In this document: in pieces, positions 21,543 to 33,456 of the stretch | Numbering within the stretch: position 1 is the first letter of the stretch | How the letters are laid out: each line of letters begins with the position of its first letter | Origin: Gremmenia infestans | Lineage: Eukaryota; Ascomycota; Leotiomycetes; Helotiales; Hamatocanthoscyphaceae | Direction: 5' to 3' | Length of the DNA: 64,000 nucleotides | NCBI GenBank assembly: GCA_032629725.1 | Contig: JAFEVB010000022.1 | Span: forward strand, 930,001 to 994,000 | Made by a program: the position numbers and the translations under genes | Notes under the pieces: model-generated | Databases searched by the model: none | Seen by the model: only the letters and a program-made list of their open reading frames with translations | Told to the model about the DNA's origin: nothing

Positions 21543-23800
21543 ATGTACTCGGCGCAGACAACAAACGGAGTCGGCCTGGGTGACTCTGGAACCATTAACC
21601 CCGCCGCCCTCAATTCAGCAGGTAAGATATAACATAGTCCGCGCATCAAGAGCTTCAGTAGAGTCGCCGGAGAATTTGGCGCATGCGCCATGCCACGCGA
21701 AGGACTCTCTGTGCTTACTATGCGGTCTTTACGACATTTCGCTGTATTGGATCATGGCTGACATTTGACTTCGCAGGAGCTTTGACGAACCCTACCGCAT
21801 CAATAACTGCAAATACAAGTCCTCCCAGCAGAGGCATCAAGCGCAGTCACTCTCCGGACTACGGCGACTTACCACCAGGGGATGATCTCGGGGATGATGG
21901 TACGTTGCTGGTCCATTTTACAATCACAAGATTACTATTGCCAACGAGCAGTGTTGCGCCTGTAGCCCCGTGGCACATGTGCGCGCTGCCGGATTTGAAG
22001 GGACCTTACTGATCATGTCTCATTATAGGTGACTCAAGGGCGCCGAGAAAGCGAGGAAGACCGATGAAATCAAAACCTCCTGGGACTTTCACTGAGAGTT
22101 CAAACCAGTCCTCAATGCCGCTCCCTCAAAATATCCCTCCGCAGACCCCGCAATCGCAAACAGCCCCTCTCCCTCCTCAGCTAAGTAGCATTACGCCGAC
22201 ACAAGCTTCACCTCCCAAGACGACCCCAACCAAGACCGTGATAAAGGCATTGCCAACGGTTAGAGACCATACTACGGATCAACTAGGCCCTGCGGGAGAC
22301 GAGTATATCCCCCGAGAATACGATGAGGCTGGCGAGAAGAAAGTTACGGAAACAGGACTCCTTCAGGAAGGGCGCGAATACAGATGCCGGACATTCTTCG
22401 TACCAAATAGAGGGGACAAGCTTTTCATGCTAGCTACTGAATGCGCGAGGGTCCTGGGCTACAGAGATTCATATCTATTATTCAACAAGAACAGATCGTT
22501 ATACAAAATTATAGCAACGCAGGCCGAAAAAGAAGATCTCATACATCAAGAAATCCTACCATTTTCCTATCGCTCTCGACAGATAGCTATAGTTACCGCC
22601 AAGTCTATGTTCCGACAGTTTGGTAGCAGGGTCATTGTCAATGGGAGGCGAGTTAGGGATGATTACTGGGAAACCAAAGCGCGCAAACAGGGTTTCACCG
22701 AAGAAGACATGGCCGGAGAGAAGAGACCTGGCGCCGCCAAAGCTCGAGACGCTGCTGCTGCAGAAGCTAACGCAAATGCTTCAATGGCGCTCGGCCATCA
22801 TGGGGATATCGTTTATAGCAGCAGTCCTGCTCATTTTAGTCACCCACAACCGCAAGCTGCCCAGCCAGGCATGATAGGGGGGCCGGGCAGTGCGACAACT
22901 CTTCCGATGATTACTCTTGCGCCAGAGCAGCCAGAGATGCGTCTAAGGGATTACAGCCATATCCAGCGCCCAAGGCAAGAAATCAACGGGCCAGCTTATC
23001 AAGATCGCACTCAAACAAGCCCGCCTACAGAACTGCTGACGCATGCACACCAGACCGCAGAATACAATAAACAGGTGAACGCTCAAAGAAGTCGCAGTGG
23101 CGAATATAATGACCGTCGTTGGAGAACACCACATGACGCTCCCCAATCAAACATTGTTCAGCAGCCAATAGGCTCTAACGATGGCCTCCCCACAACGCAA
23201 GCTTTACACTCACCCCGCACTTCTCAAAGTGGTGTTCAGCAACCAGCAATGTCTCAGCAAAACCCCCCACATATGATGCCAGGGCAATCCTATTCTCAAC
23301 CTACCCATCAGCAAAATCCAATCGCGCAATCACCTATGAGGGCGCCAAGCCAAGGATCAATGAGGTCTGATCAGCTAGGAAGAAGTGGCAACTTGCCGAT
23401 GGGATCCAGCAACCTTAGCCAAGGAGGAAACCCGTACGGATTCAACCCTCAGACACAAATGTGGCCACCATCCCAACCACAGCAGTCTCCGCAACATTTC
23501 CCCAGTTTTACACACTCTCAACAGTCGCCTCATATACAGCAATCAGCACACCAACCATCTCCGCAACTCAGACACTCTGGAAGTAACCCTCAGATGCAGC
23601 CGGCTTTGCAATACCCCGGTATGCAGGGAATAGGCCAAGGGTATCCTGCCCCAGGACGAGGCCTATATCAACCCGATCCAGGCGCTCAGCAGTTCATGCA
23701 ACCCAGCACATCTGGACCCCAGGCAGGTGCCCAGGGATGGGCACCACAACAGCAACCAGGTTCTGGCGGCAACTGGGGATGGGCAGGTCAACCTCAATGA
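21543..23800 (+). CDS. RSC7/Swp82-family chromatin-remodelling subunit with AT-hook and Gln/Pro-rich tail
   Basis: Subunit of an RSC or SWI/SNF nucleosome remodeller, nuclear. Exons 21543-21621, 21777-21899 and 22029-23800 give 657 residues in phase. An AT-hook core (RKRGRPMK) sits at about residues 74-81 and should contact the DNA minor groove. The Rsc7/Swp82 domain (Pfam CRC_subunit) covers about 175-290, including EYRCRTFFVPNRGDKLFML, RDSYLLFNKNRSLYK and SKARKQGF-like YWETKARKQGF. From about residue 320 the chain is low-complexity, rich in Gln, Pro, Ser and His, probably disordered. Rsc7/Npl6 and Swp82 cannot be told apart from sequence alone, so no symbol is given. SFH1, another remodeller subunit, lies 12 kb away. 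Confidence 0.9.
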
Positions 23801-25078
23801 CCCACGCGGGAACGTGTCGATGATCATGTCTTACGAGTATGATGGATTGATGATGTGAATACTGAGATGACTATGCTATTCGGCGCGTGTTTCATCATGG
23901 CCATAAATGATCTGGAACGGCAAACCACCCGTTGTCTATCCTCAAAAGATATGATAAAGTGAGGTTTGAAATGCATGACGAAAGGGGCGGCGAAATATAA
24001 TAAAGCCCCACCGAAATAATCTAGGACGAGGTTGGATAAATTGTGTTTCAGGCACCTACTTGGTTGCATCAGGCCAGGTAGAGGAGTTGGTGTGTGGCGG
24101 ATTTCTTAGCATTTGTTCATCCCCTTTCACTATTTCTTGTACAGTATGGCAGCTTGACAGCATTCTGCTCTGCTTCTGTCTCTTATCAGTCATATACCTT
24201 TCTTGCGCTTTTGTAACTGTCGCTTACACATCCCACTTAATGTCTCAGCATTTTCTTTCCTTTCTAACCCCAAAAATTGGGGTGTCTACGGACTGTTACT
24301 GTCTATGTCTTTTTCTTTTCAATATTTACCTCTGAGCGTCGAGGGACTACCAAATAATGGATGGATGGGGCGAGCGAGCAAAGGGCGGAGGGACTTTACT
24401 AGAAGCGAAGCATTGGGTTAGTTCTTCTTCATCATGAAACCTTGTGTTGCTAGTTTTGGGAAGGAATCAGCGTCTTTTTCCAGCATACGCATCCGGCATC
24501 TGCATGCGTGCGTACGGTTTTGCAAGGCATTTATTGGATGGTTATTGTGCTCTGCTCTGCCTGGTTTTGGTTTTGGGATATACACACGTCTGCTGCATTT
24601 TCTGCTGGTGGCTTTTTCGTGAGTCGAGTCATGTCTATGGACTGAACTGAACTGGCCTGGATGATTCATTCTGCTATGGAGTTGCGAGGGTTTTCCTGTC
24701 TGGGATTGATATCATTTGTTCGGAAATGGATATCCATCTAGTCTCCATGTTCTTTTCGTGTGGTGTGGGGAAGGAGGTGGTAGCAATGAATAATAAAGCC
24801 CCGAATCTCTTTTCGCTCAACTTTGCCATCTATCAACATTTGATCTGATTTGTTTGATATGCTGCCCTTTGAAAATCTCGAACACCCCACCCAAGTTCTC
24901 CCTTCACCGAAATCCACCGTGCGCCTTTTGATCGATGCGGCTCTTCGTAATGACTCCTCCACACATTCCTCGTACGCCCACCTGAATCACCTTATTTCTT
25001 TTTCCAGCTCATGGCATGTGGGTTGGTGACACGCGTCCACCTAAGCATGGCATGCCTGTCCCCTCGTGGCACTCCACA

Positions 25079-25106
25079 CCCACATCCGCATCCACATCCA
25101 CATCCT
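25079..25106 (+). repeat. CCACATCC hexamer-type tract
   Basis: Units of CACATC and CGCATC alternate (CCACATCCGCATCCACATCC and on) just before the TATA box. Confidence 0.7.
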
Positions 25107-25114
25107 ACCTCGCT

Positions 25115-25120
25115 TATAAA
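25115..25120 (+). promoter_or_regulatory. TATA box candidate
   Basis: TATAAA in the context CTTATAAAAGCC, followed by CT-rich sequence with CCACACAG, looks like a fungal core promoter. It lies on the plus strand, where no annotated plus-strand gene starts. A 75-codon ATG frame begins 214 bases downstream. Confidence 0.35.
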
Positions 25121-25249
25121 AGCCTCCCTCCATCCACACAGTTTCAGCCCCCACGCCAACATTCTTAAGATACTTGAAGTGAAATGAAACGAAACATTGG
25201 GTTGGGAAGGCACGGAGTAACGACAGATCGCTCACAAGCAAAGACCTCG

Positions 25250-25321
25250 TAAACGATAACAATAACAACAACAATAACAATAACAATAACAATAACAACA
25301 ACAATAACAACAATAACAACA
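25250..25321 (+). repeat. (AAC/AAT)n trinucleotide array
   Basis: About 22 tandem units of AAC and AAT (AACAATAACAACAACAATAA and on). On the minus strand it reads as poly-Leu/Val and creates a spurious long open frame. Confidence 0.9.
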
Positions 25322-25820
25322 CTAAGAGGGGGAATGTACGAGTGCGAGTACCGTTGCACGGAGTATGGGGATTGGGAATTGGGCATTGCATTGCATCGCT
25401 GCCGCTGCCCTGTTTCGTTTTCTTACAGAGTAGGAGTAAGCGATGTTGTACTGGGCGGACGGTCTTACCTTACAAAGCTAATTGTCTGGTATGATATGAT
25501 ATGTATGATGAAGCAGGAACGCTTACTGTACCGTATGCTCCTTTCTCGGCAGGGAATGTGAGGGCGATGGTGAGGGTGAATGTTGTCTCGGGATCCTACA
25601 GGTAATTGGGAAAAGGTTACGGATACGAAGTTTATGTTTCTTAATTCTTGTGTTACGCTAGATAATAAGGAATACTCTTCCCGAGTTTTTGAACGGAGTA
25701 ACGCTCCTATTTGTACGTACGCCTCAAACCGATACCTACCAACCCATACCCGTGCCCATCTTGTCTATCTCCAACCAAAACCAACCCAAACAAAATCAAA
25801 CCCCATGCCCAGAATCATAT

Positions 25821-27985
25821 CTACATACCCATACCCATGATCTTCATATGCCTTTTGACCGTAAGCAAACTCGTAGTAAGCTTGAAGCTCACTCTCGCAT
25901 CTAGCACGTACTGTTCCCAATTCTGCGTTTTCTTCAGCCATTCTTCGCACTCGAGTACCTTGGCCTTATGCTCGTCCGGTGAGACGGAAGGTAGGTCTTT
26001 TTCATGCCATGCGAGACAGGCCATCTCGTAGTGCGCGGCCGGTAGCATCCAGTCGTCTTTTAGATGGCCTTTAAATTCTTGTCTATTAATTATGTTAGTT
26101 TTTGAGCGTCATGATTTGGAGTTAGGAAATTGGGCCAGATACCTCTCATGATTTAAAATCTCGTTCTGCAAGATTGTCCTCGCCTCATCATACTTGCCTA
26201 GATTCCTGAGCATGCATGCCTCAAGCAATGCCTTAATAGCGCTCTCGTCCAGATCACCCTTCAGTTTCTCTGGGTGAGTCGTGCGTTCCCATTTCACCGC
26301 ATCCAGCGAAATTTGCAATTGTGTTTCATTCTCCTTCTTCGCTCCACCCCAGAAATAAACCATTTCTGTCAATGGAGAAACACCCACCACATCTACTAGA
26401 TCCACGCCCCAGGCTTTCGCGCGCTCTTCCCACTTTGCGACTTTGCGAGTTATGTAGAGATCGAAGGGTAATTCTTTCGCCATTACTTTCTGGCGCCCTG
26501 CCATAGGTGGGCCTTTTCGGATATAGTCCGTAGCTTCCTTCTTGTACTTTTCTGCGGCTTCTGGATCACTTATCCTCAAGTTCCGGCAGAGTTCAAGAAA
26601 GCAGCAGCCAGTAAGGTATGCATACATAGTTGGTGACCACTGGGAAAGCTCCGAGCAATTTTTCCAGCACTTGGCGGAGAGCTCGTAGTCGTGTAGGAAC
26701 GTGGTCGTGAGACTCATTTCGAACATGTTAATGGTGGCGATTTGCTGCATGTTACTGTCAGAGTTTGCAGAAAGAATCTTGGCGGCTTCGGAGAGATTGC
26801 GGTCGTAAGATTGCATGCGTGCTTCTTCCATTTTCCATAATTTCGATTCGGGGTAGCGTGCTCGCATGTCCGCGAGCAGTACTCGGCATTTCGCGCGTGG
26901 GTAGCCGGACATGTCGTCGTCTGCTCCAGCATCCGTGGGCAGGATGTCACAGAAGCCGACAAGTCCGTTATAGTAGCCCAGTAGAGCTATACCAGCAATT
27001 GCACTATTGAAGTTGTCGAAACGAGCAGATTGCCAAAGGTAACGGGTTCCACGCTCTCGGTCGCCTTTGAAACCAATAATGTACAGGATTTTTGAGAAGA
27101 TGGGATTCTCAATCATGGAGAAGACGACAAGCAGCATGCCATAGCAGAGCCTGGTGCCTGAGTGAATGAAGATATCTATATGGGAAGTAATTCCCACTGA
27201 AGCCGGGTCAATGTCGAGCAACTTGGATTGTACCGTGGTAGCAGTGAGGGGTACCTCTGGCTCTGGATCAGACTTATCGTCCTTCTCAGGCTGTGCTGGA
27301 TCCTTGATAGAGCCATTGGACTTCCTAGCTGTGGTACCGCCAGCATCGAGCTCTTTCGAGCTCCTCTTCGCAGCCGAGCTTTCAGTTGAAGGTCGCCCAG
27401 TCCTTGAAGCAAGTGAGCCTTTTCTGGAAGCAGCCCTCTCCCTTAGATATTTACCTTCAATCTCCATTATACCATCCAGGGTAAGGTAAGCTTTTCTCAG
27501 CTTATAAAATCCCTTTATAGCCTCGGTCACGGAGCCGCTGAGTACTGCACATATGGCGCTCGTGAGCTGAGAAACTGGTTCTAATTAGCAACTTGACGTT
27601 GAAGAAACGGCGTAAGAGTCCTACTGGCATAGCACAAGAGATATTCCGTTCCAGGAGGGTAGATATGGGACTGAAAAGCAGCCGGTTCCTTCTGTGCTTT
27701 CTTCATGTCATCCCATGACTTTGTTTCTGCAGCTTGTAAAGTCTCCGCTGCACCCTTCAAAAGTTCCTTCTCTACTCCTAACATAGAAGCAAGGAACCTC
27801 GAGAGTCCCCTTCCAAGATGATGATAAGACGAATCTTGCTGCTTCAGAATCTTATCTGCCTCTGCAATATCGTCATTCAGGAGTTGAAGAAGTGCATGCT
27901 CTACAGATCTCAGGTGCCCATCTTCTTCCTCCGCCGTCATAGTAGGCGTATGAGCCTTGGCCTTTGATCCGAACCATCGACTCAT
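25821..27985 (-). CDS. IML2: Iml2/TTC39-family TPR protein
   Basis: Family of the yeast inclusion-body clearance protein Iml2 and animal TTC39; yeast Iml2 is linked to lipid droplets and mitochondria. Exons 27985-27625, 27574-26143 and 26082-25821 give 684 residues with exact phase. The N-terminus includes LNDDIAEADKIL and the family block YPPGTEYLLCYA. A charged, low-complexity insert (about 150-215) precedes the conserved core SGTRLCYGMLLVVFSMIENP and ILYIIGFKGDRERGTRYLW. Helical TPR-like repeats follow (MYAYLTGCCFLELCRNL, KALLEACMLRNLGKYDEAR). The C-terminus HLKDDWMLPAAHYEMACLAW is typical. It is divergent from SEM1. Confidence 0.9.
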
Positions 27986-28736
27986 CTTGAGGCTTTAAGC
28001 TGACAGGGGCCGGCTTTCAGATATGTTCAAATCCTTGGGATGCGGATGAGTTCGGGATTTATTTCATAAATAAATTGAGACTGCGCTCAGCCCAGAGTGT
28101 TTTCGCGGACGTATTTGCTTCAACAAATCGAGAATTGAGGTAAAACAAGGCTCGTCTGACGGGATGTATTTATTGAAAGGTGATGCGGGGCAAAAAAGGA
28201 TGGAATGTATTGTACTGTAAGATTTTAAATCTTCAAGAAGGCTTTTGTATGCGGTTTCAGAACGAACAAAGAGTGAGAAAGCAACAGTGCCTAGCACAAT
28301 CGATTGAGGAATTACAAGCAATATCTTAGCAAGCGATGGAAAATGAGAAATGAAGGAAAGGCTCGAACCAGAAAAGACGTTGAGAAGGCAAGGCTTCGTC
28401 ATGAACGGGACGGGGACGGGCTCGTACGTCGGTACGGTAAGATCTGCTAGGCATCTGCCTCCGGCTTGGCAATACGGTTACTCGAGTAAAGACTCAGCTC
28501 AACTCAGAGCGCGGAGGGCGGCCGCCGGAGCTTCATGTTTTTCCGGCGTTTTTGTATTGTTCCGTGTTCTTGTGGAACTGCACTTCATTCGTCGCCTTCA
28601 TACAGCCTTGAAGCTCTCTAAGCAGAGCAGACCCGACCAAAGCTCTCTTTCAAAGTCCCAGTACGAACCCCAACGCACAATCCCATTACGCCTCTCAACG
28701 CCCCTCTCCATCTCCCCCTATCTCACCTCCACAATC
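27986..28736. promoter_or_regulatory. Shared upstream region of IML2 and SEM1
   Basis: A 751-bp gap between divergent start codons. It contains a GC-rich patch with GCGGCCGC at about 28519-28526 and a GACGGGGACGGG motif near 28408. Near SEM1 the plus strand turns strongly C/T-rich (28690-28735), typical of a fungal transcription start region. Confidence 0.5.
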
Positions 28737-29137
28737 ATGTCTGCCGCTCCAGCATCTGGCGCAGCACCAACCACGAAAGCTACAGTCGCAGACAAGAGCA
28801 CCGATACTACTAAGGAGACAAAGCCAGCGGCTGCGCTGGAAGAAGATGACGAGTTTGAGGATTTCCCTGTAGAGAGTAGGTCCCCCCGGAGATACTTATT
28901 TGTCTGTTTATGAGTGCGGAGTTGATGTGATGTGCTGGTAGACTGGACGCAAGAGGATACTGAGGTACCGGGTGACAACACGCACTTGTGGGAGGAGAGC
29001 TGGGACGATGATGATACGAGCGAGGACTTTTCCGCACAACTGAAGTGAGTAGCGCAATAGAGGAGATGGGGATTCCAGCTCACTAACGGTTCTGCAGGGA
29101 GGAGCTTAAGAAGGTCGAGGCGAGCAAGAAGCGTTGA
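28737..29137 (+). CDS. SEM1: 26S proteasome lid subunit Sem1 (DSS1)
   Basis: Small acidic, intrinsically disordered protein of the proteasome lid, also found in mRNA-export and recombination complexes in other eukaryotes. Three exons (28737-28875, 28942-29044, 29098-29137) give 93 residues, normal for fungi. The two ubiquitin-binding acidic/aromatic sites are present: EEDDEFEDFPVENWTQED and HLWEESWDDDDTSEDF. The C-terminal helix LKEELKKVEASKKR is canonical. The N-terminal Ala/Thr-rich segment of about 35 residues is variable in the family. Both introns are under 70 nt and begin GTAGGT and GTGAGT. A second proteasome gene, RPN13, lies 23 kb away. Confidence 0.95.
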
Positions 29138-29426
29138 GGGGAAGGATATGAGATAAAATCAACAAACAAGCAAGCCAGGTCACAATAATGGAGTTCACGG
29201 TATTACAAGAGGTTGCTGTAAAAGGGTAGCATACAATGGACATCACATAACATCACATCACGAGCATATCGATTTCTACTAGGTCCAGAATGCTTAAGTT
29301 TCCAGTGCTCTGAATTATGTACTGCGCAAACGGGACATCATCATCAAAATCATTACAGACTGGATTTACTTGGGCGACCTTGACTGTATCAGAGCCTGAA
29401 GCCACTTCGTTTCTTCCGCCAGCATT

Positions 29427-30796
29427 TTACTTACTCGACAGAGCAGTGACACCAGGAAGTTCTTTGCCCTCCAGAAGCTCGAGTGATGCTCCACCACCGG
29501 TCGAGACGTGACTGAGCTTGTCCTCGACCTTGTACTTAGCGGCAACGGTTGCGGTATCTCCACCACCGATAATGACGATCTTGCCGCTTTGTGCGGCGTC
29601 GACAGCTGCATCAAGAGTTGCTTTTGTTCCAGTGGCAAAGGCCTCGAATTCAAAGACTCCTGGGGGACCGTTCCAGAGGATGGTCTTGGCTTTGCTGATA
29701 GCGTTCTTGTAGAGTTCGATACTCTTGGGACCGCAGTCAAGACCCATCCATCCATCTGGAATGCCCTCCTCGTCTGTAGCAGTGCCAGTCTTTGCGTCCT
29801 TGGCAAAGTTGTCTGCGGTGATATAATCAACCGGGAGAACAATCTCAACGTTGTTCTTCTTTGCCTTCTCAATAAGGTCTCCTACGGTCTTGCTGCCGGC
29901 CTCGTCGAACAAACTGTTGCCAATCTTGACGTTCTCCAGTGTCTTCTTGAAGGTGAATGCCATGCCACCGCAGATGATAAGGCTATTGACCTTTCCGAGA
30001 AGGTTGTCAATCAACTGGATCTTGTCTGAGACCTTGGCTCCACCCAAAATAGCCAAGAAAGGACGTTGAGGTTCCTCGAGAGCCTTAGCAAAGTACTCAA
30101 GCTCCTTCTTCATCAAGAATCCAGAGGCCTTTTGAGGGAGGTCAACGCCAACCATCGAGCTGTGAGCTCGGTGTGCAGTTCCGAAAGCATCGTCTATGAA
30201 GCAATTAGTTTTCTAAACCTAAGAACAGCCGCAAATGACTTACTGATATAGATGTCTCCCAATGCAGTCAAGCCCTTTCTGAACTCCTCAACATTCGCCT
30301 TATCAGCCTTAACCTTCTTCCCATCGGGGCCCTTCGAGCTGCCCTCCTCCTCAGCGTGGAACCGCAAGTTCTCCAACAGCACAACCTGTCCACCAGAAGC
30401 CTTATTCACGATATCCTCAACCTCCTTGCCCACACAGTCGGGAGCAAACTCAACACTCTTTCCTCCCAGCAGCTTCTCCAGCTCAGGCACAATGGGCTTG
30501 AGGGAGAATTTCGCGTTGACCTTACCGTCTGGGCGTCCCAAATGCGACATGAGGATCACGGCCTTCGCACCGTTGTCAACCGCATATTTGATTGTTGGGA
30601 CTGCGCCGGCAATTCTCTGCGTGTTGGTCACCTTGGTGCCATCGAGGGGGACGTTGAAATCGACCTGTTAGAGTAGATGTAGTAATCAGCAAGAACTCTG
30701 AAGTAACGCTGCGTAGACTGCGGGACTCACACGAATGAGGACTCTCTTTCCCTTCAAATCGCAATCTGTGATGCTGAGCTTGTTGGAGAGACTCAT
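29427..30796 (-). CDS. PGK1: Phosphoglycerate kinase
   Basis: Glycolytic enzyme transferring phosphate from 1,3-bisphosphoglycerate to ADP, cytosolic. Exons 30796-30731, 30664-30244 and 30193-29427 give 417 residues, exactly the usual fungal length. Key blocks are KRVLIRVDFNVPLDG (substrate binding), LMSHLGRPDG, VLLENLRFHAEEEG, FLAILGGAKVSDKI and the nucleotide-binding GGGDTATVAAKY with STGGGASLELLEG. Both introns have standard donors (GTGAGT, GTAAGT), and the junction IYI-NDAFGTAHRAHSS restores a hallmark motif. A 173-codon frame antisense to it reflects biased codons and is not a gene. Confidence 0.97.
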
Positions 30797-31750
30797 GGTT
30801 GCAATTGATGTATTGTCGGGATTTGGTTAAAGATTTTCCGAATTCTGGAGGATTATAGAAAGGTTTGTACAAATAAAGTGAGGGAATTTGTAGGTTGTGT
30901 GATAATGGATGATGGCAAAAGGAAGTTTCAGCCGCCTCGATCGATTATATGGTGGGGTGTTTATCGTTCGGGCTTGGTGGGGTGTTTACAATCGATCGAT
31001 TCGGCAAGCTTCGGTCAAAAACGTCACATCACGGTACATGAGTCCATAATACCACATTTGATTAAATTGGTATATGTGATATTGTCGTGTTTCTCTTCAA
31101 TAATCGACTGATTACTATGATCAAAAATAGAGCACGATACGAGAAGATGTTTGCCCCATTATATTTAGGATGTGAGCGCTCTGCAAAAACCCAGCAATTG
31201 CTCTCTTGAACTGGGTCATTTTATTATCTTCATTTCAGTTACCACAGTACCATATTAGAGATCAGAATACCGAGGTACCGTATTCGTTCCGCAATGCCAA
31301 ACGAGGTTCGACTTGATCGGAGAATTGCGGGAAGGTTAAAGCTAATTTTGAGACCGCAAGTAATAGTTGAACGAAGGACCGACTATTAGAGCGCCGGATA
31401 AAGGACTCTTAATCTGACCTCTTGTGAACATTACTATATCACGCGCAGCACCTTCCTTTAAGATAAACACCACAGATTGGTGACTGCACTAAGTTGTTTG
31501 TAATTGCAAGGGCCCCATTGCAATCGATGTAGATACAAAGCTCCATGCCCAACCCGAGCAACGAAACGTAACCTGATACGTCGTCTAGCACCACGTTCAA
31601 CTCAAGCGTATAAACAAACACCTTTCAAATTCTAGTATGTAGTGCAATATTGATAAAATGCTTTAACGCCTATCTTCCCAATGCGAGTACACAAAATGTC
31701 ATATGCTGCTGTTCTTACTCTGTTGGTCCCGGCCCAAACCTGAGAAAGCA
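30797..31750. other. Intergenic: PGK1 promoter and Mpv17-like gene 3' flank
   Basis: About 950 bases with no supportable gene. The left part must hold the promoter of PGK1, read on the minus strand. Nothing else is recognised. Confidence 0.55.
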
Positions 31751-32841
31751 TTACAACAGGCGAATGTTAGGTGATGAGGGAGCGGACTTAGCATCTGCTT
31801 CTTCAGCAGCATTGGATAGGGAGAGATATGCTGTCCATGCAATACCAATTGTTGACACGAAAGGCTGCATATATGTTAGTATGATTACTTTATGAGGAAT
31901 GGAAGAGCTTACTAGCTGGAATTGTATTGGCATCAATCGGAAATTGATGATTTGAACCAAAGGCCAAACCATGAAATTCGCCTTGAGAGTTGGCAGATAC
32001 ATATCACGGAGCTTGTGGGTAACTGCTCTTCTGCCACCTCCCTCAGCAACTGTCATAACCGTGAAGAAACAGGCGATCCCTATAGGATGTATTAGCATTA
32101 TCCTATTAACACTGAAGATGGCAACATACCAACTGGCGCAAAGATAAGTTGATCAAAAGCCACCATCTTCATCGCAGGTCCCAGTCCACTACTCTTCGTA
32201 ATCGGGAACGCTTTCGACAGGAACTGGAACCATTTGAATTGCACAGGCGCCATCATGAAACCATACGCCATAAACCTCGTTAATCTCTCAAATTCAAACG
32301 GCGGTGGTAGGTATTTCGAATCCGGGATCAAGTCGTTCTCGTTCAGAGGATTCTTTCTATCCAGCTCCCGAATTTCAATCGCCATTGTGTCATCATCCTT
32401 AATCCCTCCTGGCTTCCGCGCCGCTGCTAATTTTATCGATGTTATAGACTGTGCCACGGTATCTGCTATTCCTCCAAGCACTGCGTTCGTAATCATCATC
32501 GTGAGGACTGCGAGGTGTTAGGAGGTCCTCATAGCTTGGGGAAATGGGGATACGTACTTGGCCTGTCCGCGTAGTAGCTGTTGAACTTAGCAGCCAGCCT
32601 CGAAATGATGGCCATTTCTAAGAGGAAGATGACAGTGTTTACTACCGGTACCTGGTAGAAGAGTAGGTGTCAGCGATGTTGTTGTTGATAGTGTCGTGAG
32701 GCAATAAAAGGCGGTACGCCATGATCGGAAACACCACATGAAGGTTCATGCTATGGGGGAAAGAAGCAAACATACCGTCCCGTATATGTATTTTGAGTTT
32801 ATCGCTCGAGCGAGCCTTCTTCGGGGTATTTCTAAAACCAT
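31751..32841 (-). CDS. Mpv17/PMP22-family membrane protein
   Basis: Small integral membrane protein of the inner mitochondrial or peroxisomal membrane (Sym1/Mpv17/PMP22 family). Exons 32841-32776, 32651-32558, 32507-32130, 32079-31913 and 31864-31751 give 272 residues. About four transmembrane segments are visible. Signature stretches are NAVLGGIADTVAQS, RFMAYGFMMAPVQFKWFQFL, DQLIFAPVGIACFF, ANFMVWPLVQIINFRLMPIQ and the final PFVSTIGIAWTAYLSL. An acidic hydrophilic insert of about 45 residues after helix 1 is longer than in Sym1 and resembles fungal PMP22/Woronin-body-associated members. Family is certain; the organelle is inferred only. Confidence 0.9.
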
Positions 32842-33456
32842 GGTGGCGGCTATCGGATTCAATAAAGCGCAGGTGTCTTGAGCTTCCCGGGAAGATATGA
32901 CGACAACTCGAAAAATATGGGGTAGATCTTTGCTGGTTTGCGAATGGAATAGCGGATCGGATTCTCGTAATTGCAAATTTGAAGCGCCGATACTTATCTC
33001 CCAGTGAATCCCTCGTCGTCGTCGTCGTAAAAGGCCGTTAGAATTTGGAGATGCAAAATCGCTCAGTTGTGAGGTTGCTGGCAACTATCATGGGATGTTG
33101 GAGAACCTTGCGCGGCTCAGTCTGTAGGTCGTTTCAATAGGTCACCTTCAGCCTAAAACTCGCTGTAAGGTGCTAAGAATAATCTTTGGTGGCGCAGTAC
33201 TGTACTGTACCGATACAGCCGACTTAGCTTACCTTACTCCGTAGAGAGAGTCGAGACTTCAACCACGAAGCTTCTTCAAGTTGCGACCTTTTATAGACAA
33301 GGCCGTATTAACTACAGGAGTTAAATGAAAACTTTAAATGATTCTCTAATAATAAGAGGCTTTTATTTATTCGTTGCTTTTGCAGGTATGTATTTAAAGT
33401 ACATGCCGAATCTAGTACGTACTTTGAGCGGGGAAGTACAACACAAGAACCTCAGG
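32842..33456. other. Intergenic region
   Basis: Upstream of the Mpv17-like gene and downstream of the GH53 relic. It contains a short GTC/CGT run (about 33011-33026). No gene is supported. Confidence 0.5.

Larger units (their letters stand above)
23801..25820. other. Two-kb convergent gap with microsatellites and a TATA-led candidate transcript
   Basis: Both flanking genes end here, yet the gap is far longer than two UTRs need. It holds a hexamer-like CCACATCC tract (about 25079-25106), a TATAAA box at 25115-25120 followed by pyrimidine-rich sequence, and an AAC/AAT array. A 75-codon frame starts with ATG at 25334. No known product is recognised. Confidence 0.5.

Noticed and set aside
21683..22012. 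Plus-strand frame with separate ATG at the start of the RSC7-type gene
   Set aside because: It reads through two introns; the spliced exons 21543-21621 and 21777-21899 give the coherent protein.
25041..25391. Minus-strand frame with long Leu/Val runs resembling a membrane protein
   Set aside because: The runs come from the AAC/AAT microsatellite read in reverse; no start context or family.
29508..30029. A 173-codon open frame on the plus strand across PGK1
   Set aside because: It lies fully antisense to conserved PGK exons, whose biased codons keep the opposite strand open; no independent coding signal.
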